From Streptomyces silvae (GTDB lineage Bacteria > Actinomycetota > Actinomycetes > Streptomycetales > Streptomycetaceae): a DNA stretch of 43,221 bases. The position numbers were made by a program, and so were the translations under genes. This document shows, piece after piece, positions 7,156 to 15,787 of the stretch. Position 1 is the stretch's first letter. Each line of letters opens with the position of its first letter. Location of the stretch: contig NZ_JAERUC010000141.1 of the NCBI RefSeq assembly GCF_016745505.1, positions 1 through 43,221 of the forward strand, written 5' to 3'. Under the pieces are notes generated by a model. That model saw only the letters and a list, made by a program, of their open reading frames with translations, did no database searches and was not told where the DNA came from.

Positions 7156-7886
7156 GCCTGGCGCACGACCCGGGTCCGGCGCACGACCCGAGCCCGGTGC
7201 TCACCCGGCGTACGCGGTGGGTCATGGGCTCCGCCGTGGCCCTCGCCCTGCTGTTCGCCGGTGCGGCCACGGTCGCCTCCGCGCGGGACGACGGGGTTCC
7301 GGCCTCCGTGCCCCGTACGCCCTCGGCGCGGTCCGCGGACGCGGGGTTCGCGCGGGACATGGCCGTCCACCATCAGCAGGCGGTGGAGATGTCGTTCCTC
7401 GTGCGGGATGTGACGCGGGACGAGGACGTACGGCGTCTCGCGTACGACATCGCCCAGACCCAGTCCAACCAGCGGGGCATGCTGCTCGGCTGGCTGGACC
7501 TGTGGGAGCTCCCGAAGACGGCGCCGGACGGGCAGGAGCCGATGGCCTGGATGGAGGAGGCCGGGGACAGCCACAGCGGTCACGACATGCACGGCATGGC
7601 GGGGATGGACGGTATGGACCGTGACGGGGCCCTCATGCCCGGCATGGCGACCAGGACCGAGCTCGGGCAGCTCCGTGCGGCCCGTGGGAAGCAGGCCGAG
7701 ATCCTCTTCCTGCAGCTGATGACCGACCACCACAAGGGCGGCGTCGCGATGGCCCGCGGCTGTGCCGAGCGGTGCACCGTGCCCGTGGAGAAGCGCCTGG
7801 CCCGGGGCATGGTCGAGGCCCAGCAGTCCGAGCTGGACCTGATGGCGGACATGCTCGCGGCGCGCGGGGCGGCGCCCCGTTCCTGA
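7152..7886 (+). CDS. DUF305 family extracytoplasmic protein with Met/His-rich copper-type segment
   Basis: 244 residues: membrane anchor at about 24-43, then the two DUF305 half-motifs DMAVHHQQAVEM (about 69-80) and LMTDHHKGGVAMARGC (about 189-204). Between them, residues about 139-157 form a Met/His cluster (HSGHDMHGMAGMDGM). DUF305 is a ferritin-like-fold family; cyanobacterial CopM, a periplasmic copper binder, belongs to it, so copper binding is a reasonable inference. Translationally coupled to the upstream DUF3105 gene, and 0.7 kb upstream of a multicopper oxidase. Confidence 0.88.
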   Translation: MSLAHDPGPAHDPSPVLTRRTRWVMGSAVALALLFAGAATVASARDDGVPASVPRTPSARSADAGFARDMAVHHQQAVEMSFLVRDVTRDEDVRRLAYDIAQTQSNQRGMLLGWLDLWELPKTAPDGQEPMAWMEEAGDSHSGHDMHGMAGMDGMDRDGALMPGMATRTELGQLRAARGKQAEILFLQLMTDHHKGGVAMARGCAERCTVPVEKRLARGMVEAQQSELDLMADMLAARGAAPRS

Positions 7887-8010
7887 GCGCGGGAACGGCC
7901 CGGCGTACGGCCGAACGGGTGACAGCGTTCGCGTGCGCCGGGCGGGCCCGTGACGATGGAAGGACTCGGGGCCGTACACCAGTGCCCACGGGCACGCAGG
8001 AGGCAAGCCC

Positions 8011-8436
8011 ATGACCACGGCCAAGGACATCATGCACACGGGGGCCCACTGGATCCCCGCCCACGAGACGCTCGACCGCGCCGCGCAGATGATGCGTGAC
8101 CACAAGGTGGGGGCACTTCCCGTCTCCGCCAACGGTGAGCAGGATCGGATGGTCGGGATCATCACCGACCGCGACATCGTGATCGGCTGTGTGGCGGAGG
8201 GACACGATCCGTCGAAGGTGACGGCGGGCGAACTCTGCGAGGGCACCCCGCGCTGGATCGAGTCGTCGGCGGACGTCGAGGCGGTGCTGGAGGAGATGCA
8301 GAGCCACCGGATCCGCCGGCTCCCCGTGGTCGAGGACAAGAAGCTGATCGGCATGATCAGCGAGGCCGACCTGGCGCTCCACCTCACGGACGAGCAGGTC
8401 GCCGGCTGGGCGGAGATGGTCTACGCCCGCGGCTGA
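8011..8436 (+). CDS. CBS-domain pair protein
   Basis: 141 residues consisting of little more than two CBS domains: about 8-63 (MTTAKDIMHTGAHWIPAHET, then VGALPVSANGEQDRMVGIIT) and about 75-130 (HRIRRLPVVEDKKLIGMISE). Stand-alone CBS pairs bind adenosyl ligands such as AMP, ATP or NAD(H) and act as energy sensors; the target here is unknown. ATG 8011 has GGAGG 7 nt upstream. It sits between the DUF305 gene (125 bp gap) and a terminator hairpin, and is probably a separate transcript. Confidence 0.9.
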   Translation: MTTAKDIMHTGAHWIPAHETLDRAAQMMRDHKVGALPVSANGEQDRMVGIITDRDIVIGCVAEGHDPSKVTAGELCEGTPRWIESSADVEAVLEEMQSHRIRRLPVVEDKKLIGMISEADLALHLTDEQVAGWAEMVYARG

Positions 8437-8483
8437 CGCCCCTGCCGGGGCACCGCCCGTGCCCCCGTCGCACCGACCCGGAA

Positions 8484-8521
8484 GGCCCGGCGCCCCTCGT
8501 ACGCGGGAGGAGCGCCGGGCC
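8484..8521 (+). terminator. Terminator hairpin after CBS gene
   Basis: Perfect arms GGCCCGGCGC (8484-8493) and GCGCCGGGCC (8512-8521), 48 bp after the CBS stop and before the multicopper oxidase promoter. Confidence 0.6.
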
Positions 8522-8546
8522 GCCGGGTGTCGGGGCGCCGCGCTTA

Positions 8547-8561
8547 TACCCGCCAGGGGTA
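8547..8561. promoter_or_regulatory. CsoR-like inverted repeat overlapping the multicopper oxidase promoter
   Basis: TACCC-GCCAG-GGGTA is a perfect 5-bp inverted repeat within TATACCCGCCAGGGGTACGG, close to the A/T-flanked C-run/G-run operators bound by the copper sensor CsoR. The downstream half merges with TACGGT (8560-8565), a possible -10 box 7 nt from the ATG. Copper control is inferred from site shape and gene function. Confidence 0.5.
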
Positions 8562-8572
8562 CGGTGCGCAAT

Positions 8573-10165
8573 ATGTCTGAAATGCCCACTCGTCGCGCCC
8601 TGCTCGGCGCCGGTATCGCCCTCGCGGGAACAGCAGGCCTCGCCTTCCGGGCCGTGGCGTCCCCGGCCGTCGCGCCCCCGGCCCCCGCCTCTCCCTCCCG
8701 CGCCCCCTCCCCCGCGCGCGCCGCGGACCAGTACGTCACCCCCGACGGGCCGGAGGTGGTGGACGCGGAGAACCGGCGGGGCGCCGGGCCGCTGCGGAAG
8801 GTCTCGCTCACCGCCGCCGCCTCCCGCCTCGACCTGGGCGGCGGGCTCACCGTCCCCACCTGGGCGTACGGGGACCGTCTGCCCGGTGACGCGATCCGGA
8901 TCACGGCGGGCGACACCCTGGAGCTCGCCCTGGCCAACCATCTGACGCAGAGCACCACCATGCACTGGCACGGCCTCTCGATCCGCAACGACATGGACGG
9001 GGTGCCGACGCTGACCCAGCAGCCGGTCAAGGCGGGCGCCGACTTCACCTACCGGTTCGCGGTCACGCACCCGGGGACCCACTGGATCCACCCGCACTCC
9101 GGGGTCCAGCTCGACCGGGGGCTGTACGCGCCGCTGATCGTCGAGGACCCGAAGGAGCCGCTCGCCTACGACAAGGAGTGGGTCGTCGTCCTCGACGACT
9201 GGCTGGACGGGGTGGACGGCTCCACCCCCGACGCGGTCCTCGACGAGCTCACCAAGGGCCGGGGCGCCGCCCACGACGCCGCCGGTCACGACTCGGCGCG
9301 CGCGGGCCGCGCCGAGGGCCCCTCCCGTCTGCTGGAGGGGGCGGAGAGCGATCTGCTCGGCGGCCACGCCGGCGATGTCGCCTACCCCCACTACCTGGTC
9401 AACGGGCGCAGGGGCGAGGACCCCTCGGTCTTCGAGGCCCGGCCGGGCGACCGCATCCGGCTGCGCGTCATCAACGCCGGCGGGGACACCGCGTTCCGGC
9501 TGGCGCTCGGCGGTCACCGGATGACCGTGACGCACACGGACGGCTTCCCGGTGCGGCACGCGGAGACCGACGCCCTGCTGCTCGGCATGGGTGAGCGTTA
9601 CGACGTGCTGGTGACGGCCGGCGACGGGGTCTTCCCGCTGACCGCCCTCGCCGAGGGCAAGGGCGCCTCGGCCCTGGCCGTGCTGCGTACGGGGACGGGG
9701 GCGCTGCCGCCCGCCTCCGTGCGGCCCGCCGAGCTGGACGGCGAGCTGGTCACGGCCGACCGGCTGGCCCCGGACGAGTCGGTGGCACTGGCGGAGCGTG
9801 AGCCCGACCGGACCGTGCGGATCACGCTCACGGGCTCCATGGCGGCGTACGACTGGGGCTTCGACGGCAAGAGTTACGACCCGGCGGCGCGCAGCCCCGT
9901 CCGGGCCGGGGAGCGGGTGCGCCTGGTCTTCACCAACCGCACCGCCATGTGGCACCCCCTCCATCTGCACGGCCACACGTTCGCGCTGGCCGGCACGGGT
10001 CAGGGGGCCGGTCTCGGGGCGCGCAAGGACACCGCGGCGATCCTGCCGGGGCGCACGCTGACCGTCGACTTCGACGCGGACAACCCGGGGCTGTGAATGC
10101 TGCACTGCCACAACGTCTACCACGCGGAGGCGGGGATGATGACGGTCCTCGGCTACCTGCGCTGA
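8573..10165 (+). pseudogene. Tat-exported multicopper oxidase, interrupted by in-frame TGA
   Basis: Laccase-like oxidase of three cupredoxin domains. Seen: twin-arginine signal (TRRALLGAGIALAGTAGLAF), then the copper motifs HWHGLSI (about residue 131), HWIHPHSG (about 168) and HPLHLHGHTF (about 461). After residue 507 the frame hits TGA at 10094-10096, yet reading on gives MLHCHNVYHAEAGMMTVLGY to a normal stop at 10163-10165. The fourth motif HCHxxxHxxxxM, which bridges the T1 and T3 coppers, is therefore cut off; family members have Trp (TGG) here, so one G-to-A change explains it. Without it the enzyme should not be active unless the codon is read through. All else looks intact, so the lesion is recent or a sequence error. 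ATG 8573 follows the CsoR-like site. Confidence 0.85.
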
Positions 10166-10177
10166 CCCCTCACCGGG

Positions 10178-10211
10178 CCCGTCCGGGGGCGGTCCGCCGC
10201 TCCCGGACGGG
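10178..10211 (+). terminator. Terminator hairpin after multicopper oxidase
   Basis: Perfect arms CCCGTCCGGG (10178-10187) and CCCGGACGGG (10202-10211); the loop itself holds GGCGGTCCGCC. It begins 13 bp after the natural (second) stop of the oxidase, which supports that distal stop as the original gene end. Confidence 0.7.
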
Positions 10212-10256
10212 GTGGCTCCCGTCAGGTGCACCAGGGCATCGCGTCAGTCAGACGAT

Positions 10257-10262
10257 TACACT
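10257..10262 (+). promoter_or_regulatory. -10 box of NAD+ synthetase gene (predicted leaderless)
   Basis: TACACT ends 6 nt before the GTG start at 10269 and no Shine-Dalgarno sequence is present, so transcription would start at or next to the start codon. The -35 region is not recognisable. Confidence 0.5.
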
Positions 10263-10268
10263 GGCGGG

Positions 10269-12023
10269 GTGCCTCAACTACGTCTCGCTCTCAATCAGAT
10301 CGACGCGACCGTCGGAGACCTCGCCGGCAACTCCGAGTCGATCGTCCACTGGACCCGGCACGCCGCCGAGCAGGGCGCCCACCTGGTGGCGTTCCCCGAG
10401 ATGGTGCTGACCGGCTACCCCGTCGAGGACCTGGCCCTGCGGTCCTCCTTCGTCGAGGCCTCGCGCGGTGCGCTGCGCGCGCTGGCCGCCCGCCTCGACA
10501 AGGAGGGCTTCGGGGAGCTGCCGGTCGTCGTCGGCTACCTCGACCGCTCCGAGTCGGCCGCGGCGCGCTACGGCCAGCCCGCCGGGTCCCCGCGCAACGC
10601 CGCCGCGGTGCTGCACCGGGGCCGGATCGCACTGAACTTCGCCAAGCACCACCTGCCGAACTACGGCGTCTTCGACGAGTTCCGGTACTTCGTGCCGGGC
10701 GACTCGATGCCCGTCGTGCGGGTGCACGGCGTCGACGTGGCGCTCGCGATCTGCGAGGACCTCTGGCAGGACGGCGGTCGTGTCCCGGCGGCGCGCGCCG
10801 CCGGTGCCGGGCTGCTGCTGTCGATCAACGCCTCGCCGTACGAGCGCGACAAGGACGACACCCGGCTGGAGCTGGTCCGCAAGCGCGCCCAGGAGGCCGG
10901 CTGCACGACGGCGTACCTGGCGATGATCGGCGGCCAGGACGAGCTGGTCTTCGACGGGGACTCGATCGTCGTCGACCGGCACGGCGAAGTCATCGCCCGC
11001 GCCCCGCAGTTCGCCGAGGGCAGCGTGATCCTCGACCTGGACCTGCCGGCCGCGGCGGACCGGCCGCCGTCCGGGGTCGTCAACGACGGGCTGCGCGTGG
11101 ACCACGTGGTGCTGAGCGAGGAGCCGCTCCCCGCCTACGAGCCGGAGCTGGCCGGCGGCTACGCGGAGCGGCTCGACGACGACGAGGAGCTGTACTCGGC
11201 GCTGGTCGTGGGGCTGCGCGCGTACGCCGCGAAGAACGGGTTCAGCAGCGTCCTGATCGGGCTCTCCGGCGGCATCGACTCGGCGCTGGTCGCGGCGATC
11301 GCCTGCGACGCGCTGGGGGCCCGGCACGTGTACGGCATCTCGATGCCCTCGAAGTACTCCTCCGACCACTCCAAGGGCGACGCGGCGGAGCTGGCCCGGC
11401 GTACCGGGCTGAACTTCCGCACCGTACCGATCGAGCCGATGTTCGACGCGTACATGGGGTCGCTGGGGCTCACCGGTCTCGCCGAGGAGAACCTCCAGTC
11501 GCGGCTGCGCGGCACGATGCTGATGGCCGTCTCCAACCAGGAGGGCCAGATCGTGCTCGCGCCGGGCAACAAGTCCGAGCTGGCGGTGGGCTATTCCACG
11601 CTGTACGGGGACTCCGTGGGGGCGTACGGGCCGATCAAGGACGTGTACAAGACGTCGGTCTTCCGCCTCGCGAAGTGGCGCAACCGCGCGGCCGAGGAGC
11701 GCGGGCAGACCCCGCCGATCCCGGAGGCGTCCATCACCAAGCCGCCGAGCGCCGAACTGCGGCCGGACCAGGTGGACACGGACTCGCTGCCGGACTACGA
11801 CGTGCTGGACCGGATCCTGGAGCTGTACGTCGACCGGGACCAGGGCCTGGACGCGATCGTGGCGGCCGGGTTCGACGAGGCGCTGGTGACGAGGACGCTG
11901 CGGATGGTGGACACGGCGGAGTACAAGCGGCGGCAGTACCCGCCGGGCACGAAGATCTCGCCGAAGGGCTTCGGCAAGGACCGCCGGCTGCCGATCACGA
12001 ACCGGTGGCGCGAGTCGAGTTGA
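10269..12023 (+). CDS. nadE: Glutamine-dependent NAD+ synthetase
   Basis: 584 residues, two domains. N-terminal nitrilase-type glutaminase (about 1-260) with the catalytic triad in FPEMVLTGYP (Glu44), the Lys region KHHLPNYGVFDE and LAICEDLWQD (Cys162); C-terminal NAD synthetase (about 290-584) with the PP-loop GLSGGIDSAL (about 330-340), PSKYSSDHSKGDA and LAPGNKSELAVGYSTLYGD. It converts nicotinate adenine dinucleotide, ATP and glutamine to NAD+ in the cytoplasm, with ammonia channelled between domains. GTG 10269 is chosen because it begins the conserved LRLALNQIDATVGD strand and follows the -10 box at 10257. Monocistronic: strong hairpin right after. Confidence 0.96.
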   Translation: MPQLRLALNQIDATVGDLAGNSESIVHWTRHAAEQGAHLVAFPEMVLTGYPVEDLALRSSFVEASRGALRALAARLDKEGFGELPVVVGYLDRSESAAARYGQPAGSPRNAAAVLHRGRIALNFAKHHLPNYGVFDEFRYFVPGDSMPVVRVHGVDVALAICEDLWQDGGRVPAARAAGAGLLLSINASPYERDKDDTRLELVRKRAQEAGCTTAYLAMIGGQDELVFDGDSIVVDRHGEVIARAPQFAEGSVILDLDLPAAADRPPSGVVNDGLRVDHVVLSEEPLPAYEPELAGGYAERLDDDEELYSALVVGLRAYAAKNGFSSVLIGLSGGIDSALVAAIACDALGARHVYGISMPSKYSSDHSKGDAAELARRTGLNFRTVPIEPMFDAYMGSLGLTGLAEENLQSRLRGTMLMAVSNQEGQIVLAPGNKSELAVGYSTLYGDSVGAYGPIKDVYKTSVFRLAKWRNRAAEERGQTPPIPEASITKPPSAELRPDQVDTDSLPDYDVLDRILELYVDRDQGLDAIVAAGFDEALVTRTLRMVDTAEYKRRQYPPGTKISPKGFGKDRRLPITNRWRESS

Positions 12024-12034
12024 CCGGGGCGCCG

Positions 12035-12069
12035 GGCGCCGGTCCGTACGAGCGGTACGGACCGGCGCC
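12035..12069. terminator. Strong terminator hairpin after nadE
   Basis: Perfect 15-bp arms GGCGCCGGTCCGTAC (12035-12049) and GTACGGACCGGCGCC (12055-12069) with a 5-nt loop, between the convergent nadE and membrane protein genes. Confidence 0.85.
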
Positions 12070-12102
12070 GTCGGCGTCGCCGGGAGCGGGAGCCGGCGGG
12101 CG

Positions 12103-12915
12103 TCAGCGGAGCAGTGCCCCGCGCAGGGTGATGCCGTGCCGTGTGCGCAGCCGCCGGAGCTCCCACAGCGCCAGGGCGGTGACCGACAGCGGTCCTCCCA
12201 GGGTGAGGGCCAGCCGCACCGCGAACGGCACGCTGCCGTAGGCGCCCTGGAAGAGGTCGAAGAGGGCGACCTCCCAGACGAGCAGCGTCGCGAGCAGCGG
12301 GGGGACGGTCTCGTGGAGGTCCGCCGTGCGGAAGACGTGCACGAGCGACTGCGCGATGCCGTACAGGGCGAAGGGGGCCAGCCACAGGAGCCAGGCGCCC
12401 AGGGCGAACAGGAGCAGCACCCGCCCCGGTGACGCCGTCCAGTCCGTGTCCTCGGTGACGTAGCCCAGCCCGGTGATCAGCCTCGGCGTGGCGAGCGTGA
12501 CGAACAGGGCGAGCAGCGCCCCGGCGGGCTTGGCGGCGCGGCGCAGGAACAGGCCCCGGTGGGGCGGGCGGGCCGCCGCGATGAACACGGCGACGGCGAC
12601 CGGGAAGGTCACCGCCAGCGTGATGAGGGTGGTGCGGATCTGGCCGAAGCGGTCGTCCATCACGGCGTCGGCGTCCGATGCCAGCCCGTAGGACAGCAGC
12701 ATCCACACGATGGCGCCCATCCCGAGGACGGTCCGTACGACCTGTGCCTTCTTCACCGCCGGGTCGTGCACACGGTCCGGCCGGGAGGGGGTGAACACCG
12801 CACGCCCCACGGCGATCGGGTTGAAGAGCCGTCCGAAGGTCAGCCGGCGCACCGGGGGTGCGGGCTGCCCTCCCCCGTACGGATTCCATGGCGCGCCGCC
12901 CCCGTTTGCGCTCAT
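12103..12915 (-). CDS. Polytopic membrane protein, unknown function
   Basis: 270 residues. A Gly/Pro-rich cytoplasmic N-terminus (NGGGAPWNPYGGGQPAPP) is followed by RRLTFGRLFNPIAVGRAVFT and about six hydrophobic segments (VVRTVLGMGAIVWMLLSYGL; LITLAVTFPVAVAVFIAAA; PAGALLALFVTLATPRLITG; VLLLFALGAWLLWLAPFALY; PPLLATLLVWEVALFDLF; RLALTLGGPLSVTALALW). No enzymatic motif recognised. ATG 12915. Convergent with nadE, divergent from the MFS gene at 13110 across a 194-bp region with no clear palindrome. Probably an integral cytoplasmic-membrane protein specific to streptomycetes. Confidence 0.85.
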   Translation of the reverse strand: MSANGGGAPWNPYGGGQPAPPVRRLTFGRLFNPIAVGRAVFTPSRPDRVHDPAVKKAQVVRTVLGMGAIVWMLLSYGLASDADAVMDDRFGQIRTTLITLAVTFPVAVAVFIAAARPPHRGLFLRRAAKPAGALLALFVTLATPRLITGLGYVTEDTDWTASPGRVLLLFALGAWLLWLAPFALYGIAQSLVHVFRTADLHETVPPLLATLLVWEVALFDLFQGAYGSVPFAVRLALTLGGPLSVTALALWELRRLRTRHGITLRGALLR

Positions 12916-13109
12916 CCGCGCGTCCTTCCCCCGAGCCGCATCCAGATGTCATGAGGAGGATACGCGGGCCCCGGCGCGTGAACGTGCCTCTGTTCCGCCG
13001 CGGTTGTGAGGAATTCTCCCGATGCCGCGCCCCCACCTCAGTCGTCAGCATGGCCGGGTGAGCGCCCCCGGCCGGGTGCGCGGGCCGGGGCGGATGCGGG
13101 GAGCGGACG

Positions 13110-14351
13110 GTGGTGTGTGGCGCGGTGGTACGGGATCGGACGGCCCGGCTCTGCCTGACGGGGCTGCTCGTCTCCGGGTTCGGTACGTCCGCGATGTGGC
13201 TGACCGCCGGTGTCTGGGTCAAGTCGGTGACCGGGTCGGACAGTCTGGCCGCCCTCACGGTGTGCGCGATGTGGGCGCCGGTCCTGGCGGGCCCCGCCAT
13301 GGGTGCGGTGGCGGACCTGGTGTCCCGCAGGCTGCTGCTGGTCACGGTGAACCTGGTGATGGGCGGCCTGATGGCCTCGCTCCTGCTCGTCGCCCCGGAC
13401 CACCGGATCGGTGTGCTGTTCGCGGTGCTGTTCGTGTACGGGGTGAGCGGCGTGCTGCTGGACGCGGCGGAGGCCGCGCTGGTGGCGGGGGCGGTCGACG
13501 CCCGGCTGAGGGGCGACTTCAACGGGCTGCGTACGACGGTGAACGAGGGCATGAAGCTGCTCGCGCCCCTCGCGGGCGCCGGGCTGTTCGCCCGGTACGG
13601 CGCGGGTCCCGTGGTGGTGCTGGACGCGGTGACGTTCGCCGTGGCGGCCCTGGTCTACGCACGGGTGCGGGAACCGGCGGGGCCGGCCGGCGGGAGGGCG
13701 CTGCGGGGCGGTACGGCGGCGGGCATCCGGCTGGTGCGCGGCTCGGCGGCCCTGCGGCCGCTGGTGTACGCGGGAGCGCTGACGATGCTGCTGGCGGGGC
13801 TCAACGGGGCGGCGGTGTACGCCGTCGTGGAGGCGCTCGGCCGTCCACCGGCGTTCGCCGGGGTGCTGTACGCGGTCCAGGGCGCGGGTTCCGTGGCGGC
13901 CGGGCTGCTGGCCGGGCCCCTGCTGCGGCGGATGCCGGAGCGGGCCTTCGGCGGGGCGGGGATCGCGGTGTTCGCGGTGGCGGTGGGGGCGCGGGCGCTC
14001 GGCGGTGACGCGGTGGCCCTCGCGGCGAGCGCGGCGATCGGGGCCGGTCTGCCGTGTGTGCTGATCGCCGCGATGACGGCGGTGCAGCGGGAGACGCCGG
14101 ACGCGCTGCTGGGCCGCACGGCCGCGGCGGCCACCTCACTGATGACGGTGCCGAACGCGGTGGCACTGGCGGCCGGCGCGGGGCTGGTCGCCGTGGTGGA
14201 CGTGCGGCTGCTGCTGCCGCTGGCGGCGCTCGCGGGGCTGGCCACGGCGGCCCGGCTGGGGTGGGGGCAGGGGCGTGGCGGGGGTGGCGGGCGGCGGCGT
14301 GGCGGGGGTGGCCCGTCCGCCGCCCCCGCCGCCCGTCGTCGTACCGGCTAG
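13110..14351 (+). CDS. MFS transporter (drug-efflux type, 12 TM)
   Basis: 413 residues with about 12 hydrophobic segments. MFS signs: motif A (GAVADLVSRRLLLVTVNLVM), the start of the second half at GSAALRPLVYAGALTMLL, and a Gly/Arg-rich unstructured tail (GRGGGGGRRRGGGG). Member of the MFS group related to enterobactin/tetracycline-type exporters (MFS_3-like); substrate unknown. Start at GTG 13110 or the adjacent GTG 13113, with GGGGAG 6-9 nt upstream. Its TAG stop lies in a CTAG shared with the stop of the opposing MFS gene. No local regulator on this side. Confidence 0.87.
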   Translation: MVCGAVVRDRTARLCLTGLLVSGFGTSAMWLTAGVWVKSVTGSDSLAALTVCAMWAPVLAGPAMGAVADLVSRRLLLVTVNLVMGGLMASLLLVAPDHRIGVLFAVLFVYGVSGVLLDAAEAALVAGAVDARLRGDFNGLRTTVNEGMKLLAPLAGAGLFARYGAGPVVVLDAVTFAVAALVYARVREPAGPAGGRALRGGTAAGIRLVRGSAALRPLVYAGALTMLLAGLNGAAVYAVVEALGRPPAFAGVLYAVQGAGSVAAGLLAGPLLRRMPERAFGGAGIAVFAVAVGARALGGDAVALAASAAIGAGLPCVLIAAMTAVQRETPDALLGRTAAAATSLMTVPNAVALAAGAGLVAVVDVRLLLPLAALAGLATAARLGWGQGRGGGGGRRRGGGGPSAAPAARRRTG

Positions 14352-15562
14352 AGGGAGTGCGTGTCCGCCGGCTCGCGCGTCTCGGTGCGGGTGCCCGTCG
14401 CCACGACCCGCGAGGTGCCCGGGGTCCGGTCCAGCACACCTGCGGTGACCGCCACGGCGAGTCCGGCCACGGCCAGGACCGCGCCGACCAGGGCCGGTGA
14501 CGTCCAGCCCCAGCCCGCCGCGATGGCGACCCCGCCGAGCCAGGCCCCGCCGGCGTTGGCGAGGTTGAAGGCGGAGTGGTTGGAGGCGGACGCCAGGGTG
14601 GGGGCGTCCTTCGCCTTGTTCATCACGAGCATCTGCAGCGGTGTGGTCGTCATGAAGCCGACGGCGCCGAGCAGGACGACCATGACCAGCGCGGCCCACT
14701 GCACATGGACGGCGAACGGGAAGACGACGAGGACGACCGCGAGGGCGCCCAGCGAGCCGTAGAGGGTGGGGCGCAGCGCCCGGTCGGTCAGCGGTCCGGC
14801 CGCGAGTGCGCCGAGGGTCATCCCGATGCCGAAGAGGGCGAGCACGAGCGTCACCGAGGACTCGCCGAAGCCCATGGCCTCGGTCGTCATGGACGAGAGG
14901 TAGGAGTAGACGGCGAACACACCGGCGAAGCCGAGGACGGCGGTGAGCAGGCCGAGGACGACCTGACGGTTGCCGAGGGCGCTGAGCTCGCGGCGTACGT
15001 TCTGGTGCGCGTCCACGGGGATCTGCGGGACGAGGCGGGCGAGCGCGGCCATCGCGACCAGGCCGATCACCGCGACCACCAGGAAGGTGGCGCGCCAGCC
15101 GAGGTGCTGGCCCAGCAGGGTGGCGGCGGGTACGCCGACGATGTTGGCCACGGTCAGGCCGAGGAACATGGTGGCGACGGCGCGGGCCTGGCGCCCGTCC
15201 GGCACGAGCCGGGCGGCGACGACCGCGCCGACGCCGAAGAAGGCGCCGTGCGGCAGCCCGGCCAGGAAGCGTCCGGCCAGCAGCCAGCCGAAGTCGGGGG
15301 CGAAGGCGGAGGCGAGGTTGCCGACGGTGAAGACGGCCATCAGCAGCAGGAGCATCCGCTTGCGCGGGATCCTGGAGCCGAGGCCGGTGAGCAGCGGGGC
15401 ACCGAGGACGACGCCGATCGCGTACGCCGAGACGAGGTAACCGGCGGTGGGTACGGACGTTCCCAGATCGTCCGCGACGTTGGGCAGCAGGCCCATCATC
15501 ACGAACTCGGTGGTGCCGATGCCGAAGGCGCTCACAGCGAGGGCGAGCAGGGCCAGGGGCAT
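14348..15562 (-). CDS. MFS transporter (AraJ/DHA1 family)
   Basis: 404 residues, 12 predicted TM. Typical DHA1 sequence: ALAVSAFGIGTTEFVMMGLL in TM1, LGSRIPRKRMLLLLMAVFTV (motif A), AGRFLAGLPHGAFFGVGAVV (TM4), VANIVGVPAATLLGQHLGWR (motif C). Family members export sugars, amino acids or drugs; exact substrate unknown. ATG 15562 has only a weak purine-rich stretch (GGTCTCC region) upstream. Terminates in a CTAG overlapping the opposing MFS gene by 4 bp. A clean inverted repeat at 15652-15672 upstream suggests a regulated promoter. Confidence 0.9.
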   Translation of the reverse strand: MPLALLALAVSAFGIGTTEFVMMGLLPNVADDLGTSVPTAGYLVSAYAIGVVLGAPLLTGLGSRIPRKRMLLLLMAVFTVGNLASAFAPDFGWLLAGRFLAGLPHGAFFGVGAVVAARLVPDGRQARAVATMFLGLTVANIVGVPAATLLGQHLGWRATFLVVAVIGLVAMAALARLVPQIPVDAHQNVRRELSALGNRQVVLGLLTAVLGFAGVFAVYSYLSSMTTEAMGFGESSVTLVLALFGIGMTLGALAAGPLTDRALRPTLYGSLGALAVVLVVFPFAVHVQWAALVMVVLLGAVGFMTTTPLQMLVMNKAKDAPTLASASNHSAFNLANAGGAWLGGVAIAAGWGWTSPALVGAVLAVAGLAVAVTAGVLDRTPGTSRVVATGTRTETREPADTHSL

Positions 15563-15651
15563 GGAGGAGACCTTTCGGGCAGGGGGCCGCCCGTGCCGTG
15601 GAGGGCCGGGTGGCGGCGGAGTGTGTGCGGGAGCGTCGGCTTCTTTGCCGG

Positions 15652-15672
15652 GACGGGGTTATGTACCCCGTC
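15652..15672. promoter_or_regulatory. Inverted repeat upstream of the AraJ-type MFS gene
   Basis: Perfect 8-bp arms GACGGGGT (15652-15659) and ACCCCGTC (15665-15672) around TATGT, 90 bp upstream of the ATG at 15562. The rest of the 225-bp gap (15563-15787) shows no gene. Operator role is inferred; the cognate regulator is not adjacent. Confidence 0.5.
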
Positions 15673-15787
15673 GGAACAAAGTCTCTCAGACGTTTTATGC
15701 CCGGACGTGAACATGCCGTTGCGTCGGGGTGTGATGTGGACGTCACTCGGCCGGTCCACCCCCGCCCCACTCCGCGTTGCCGGTCAC

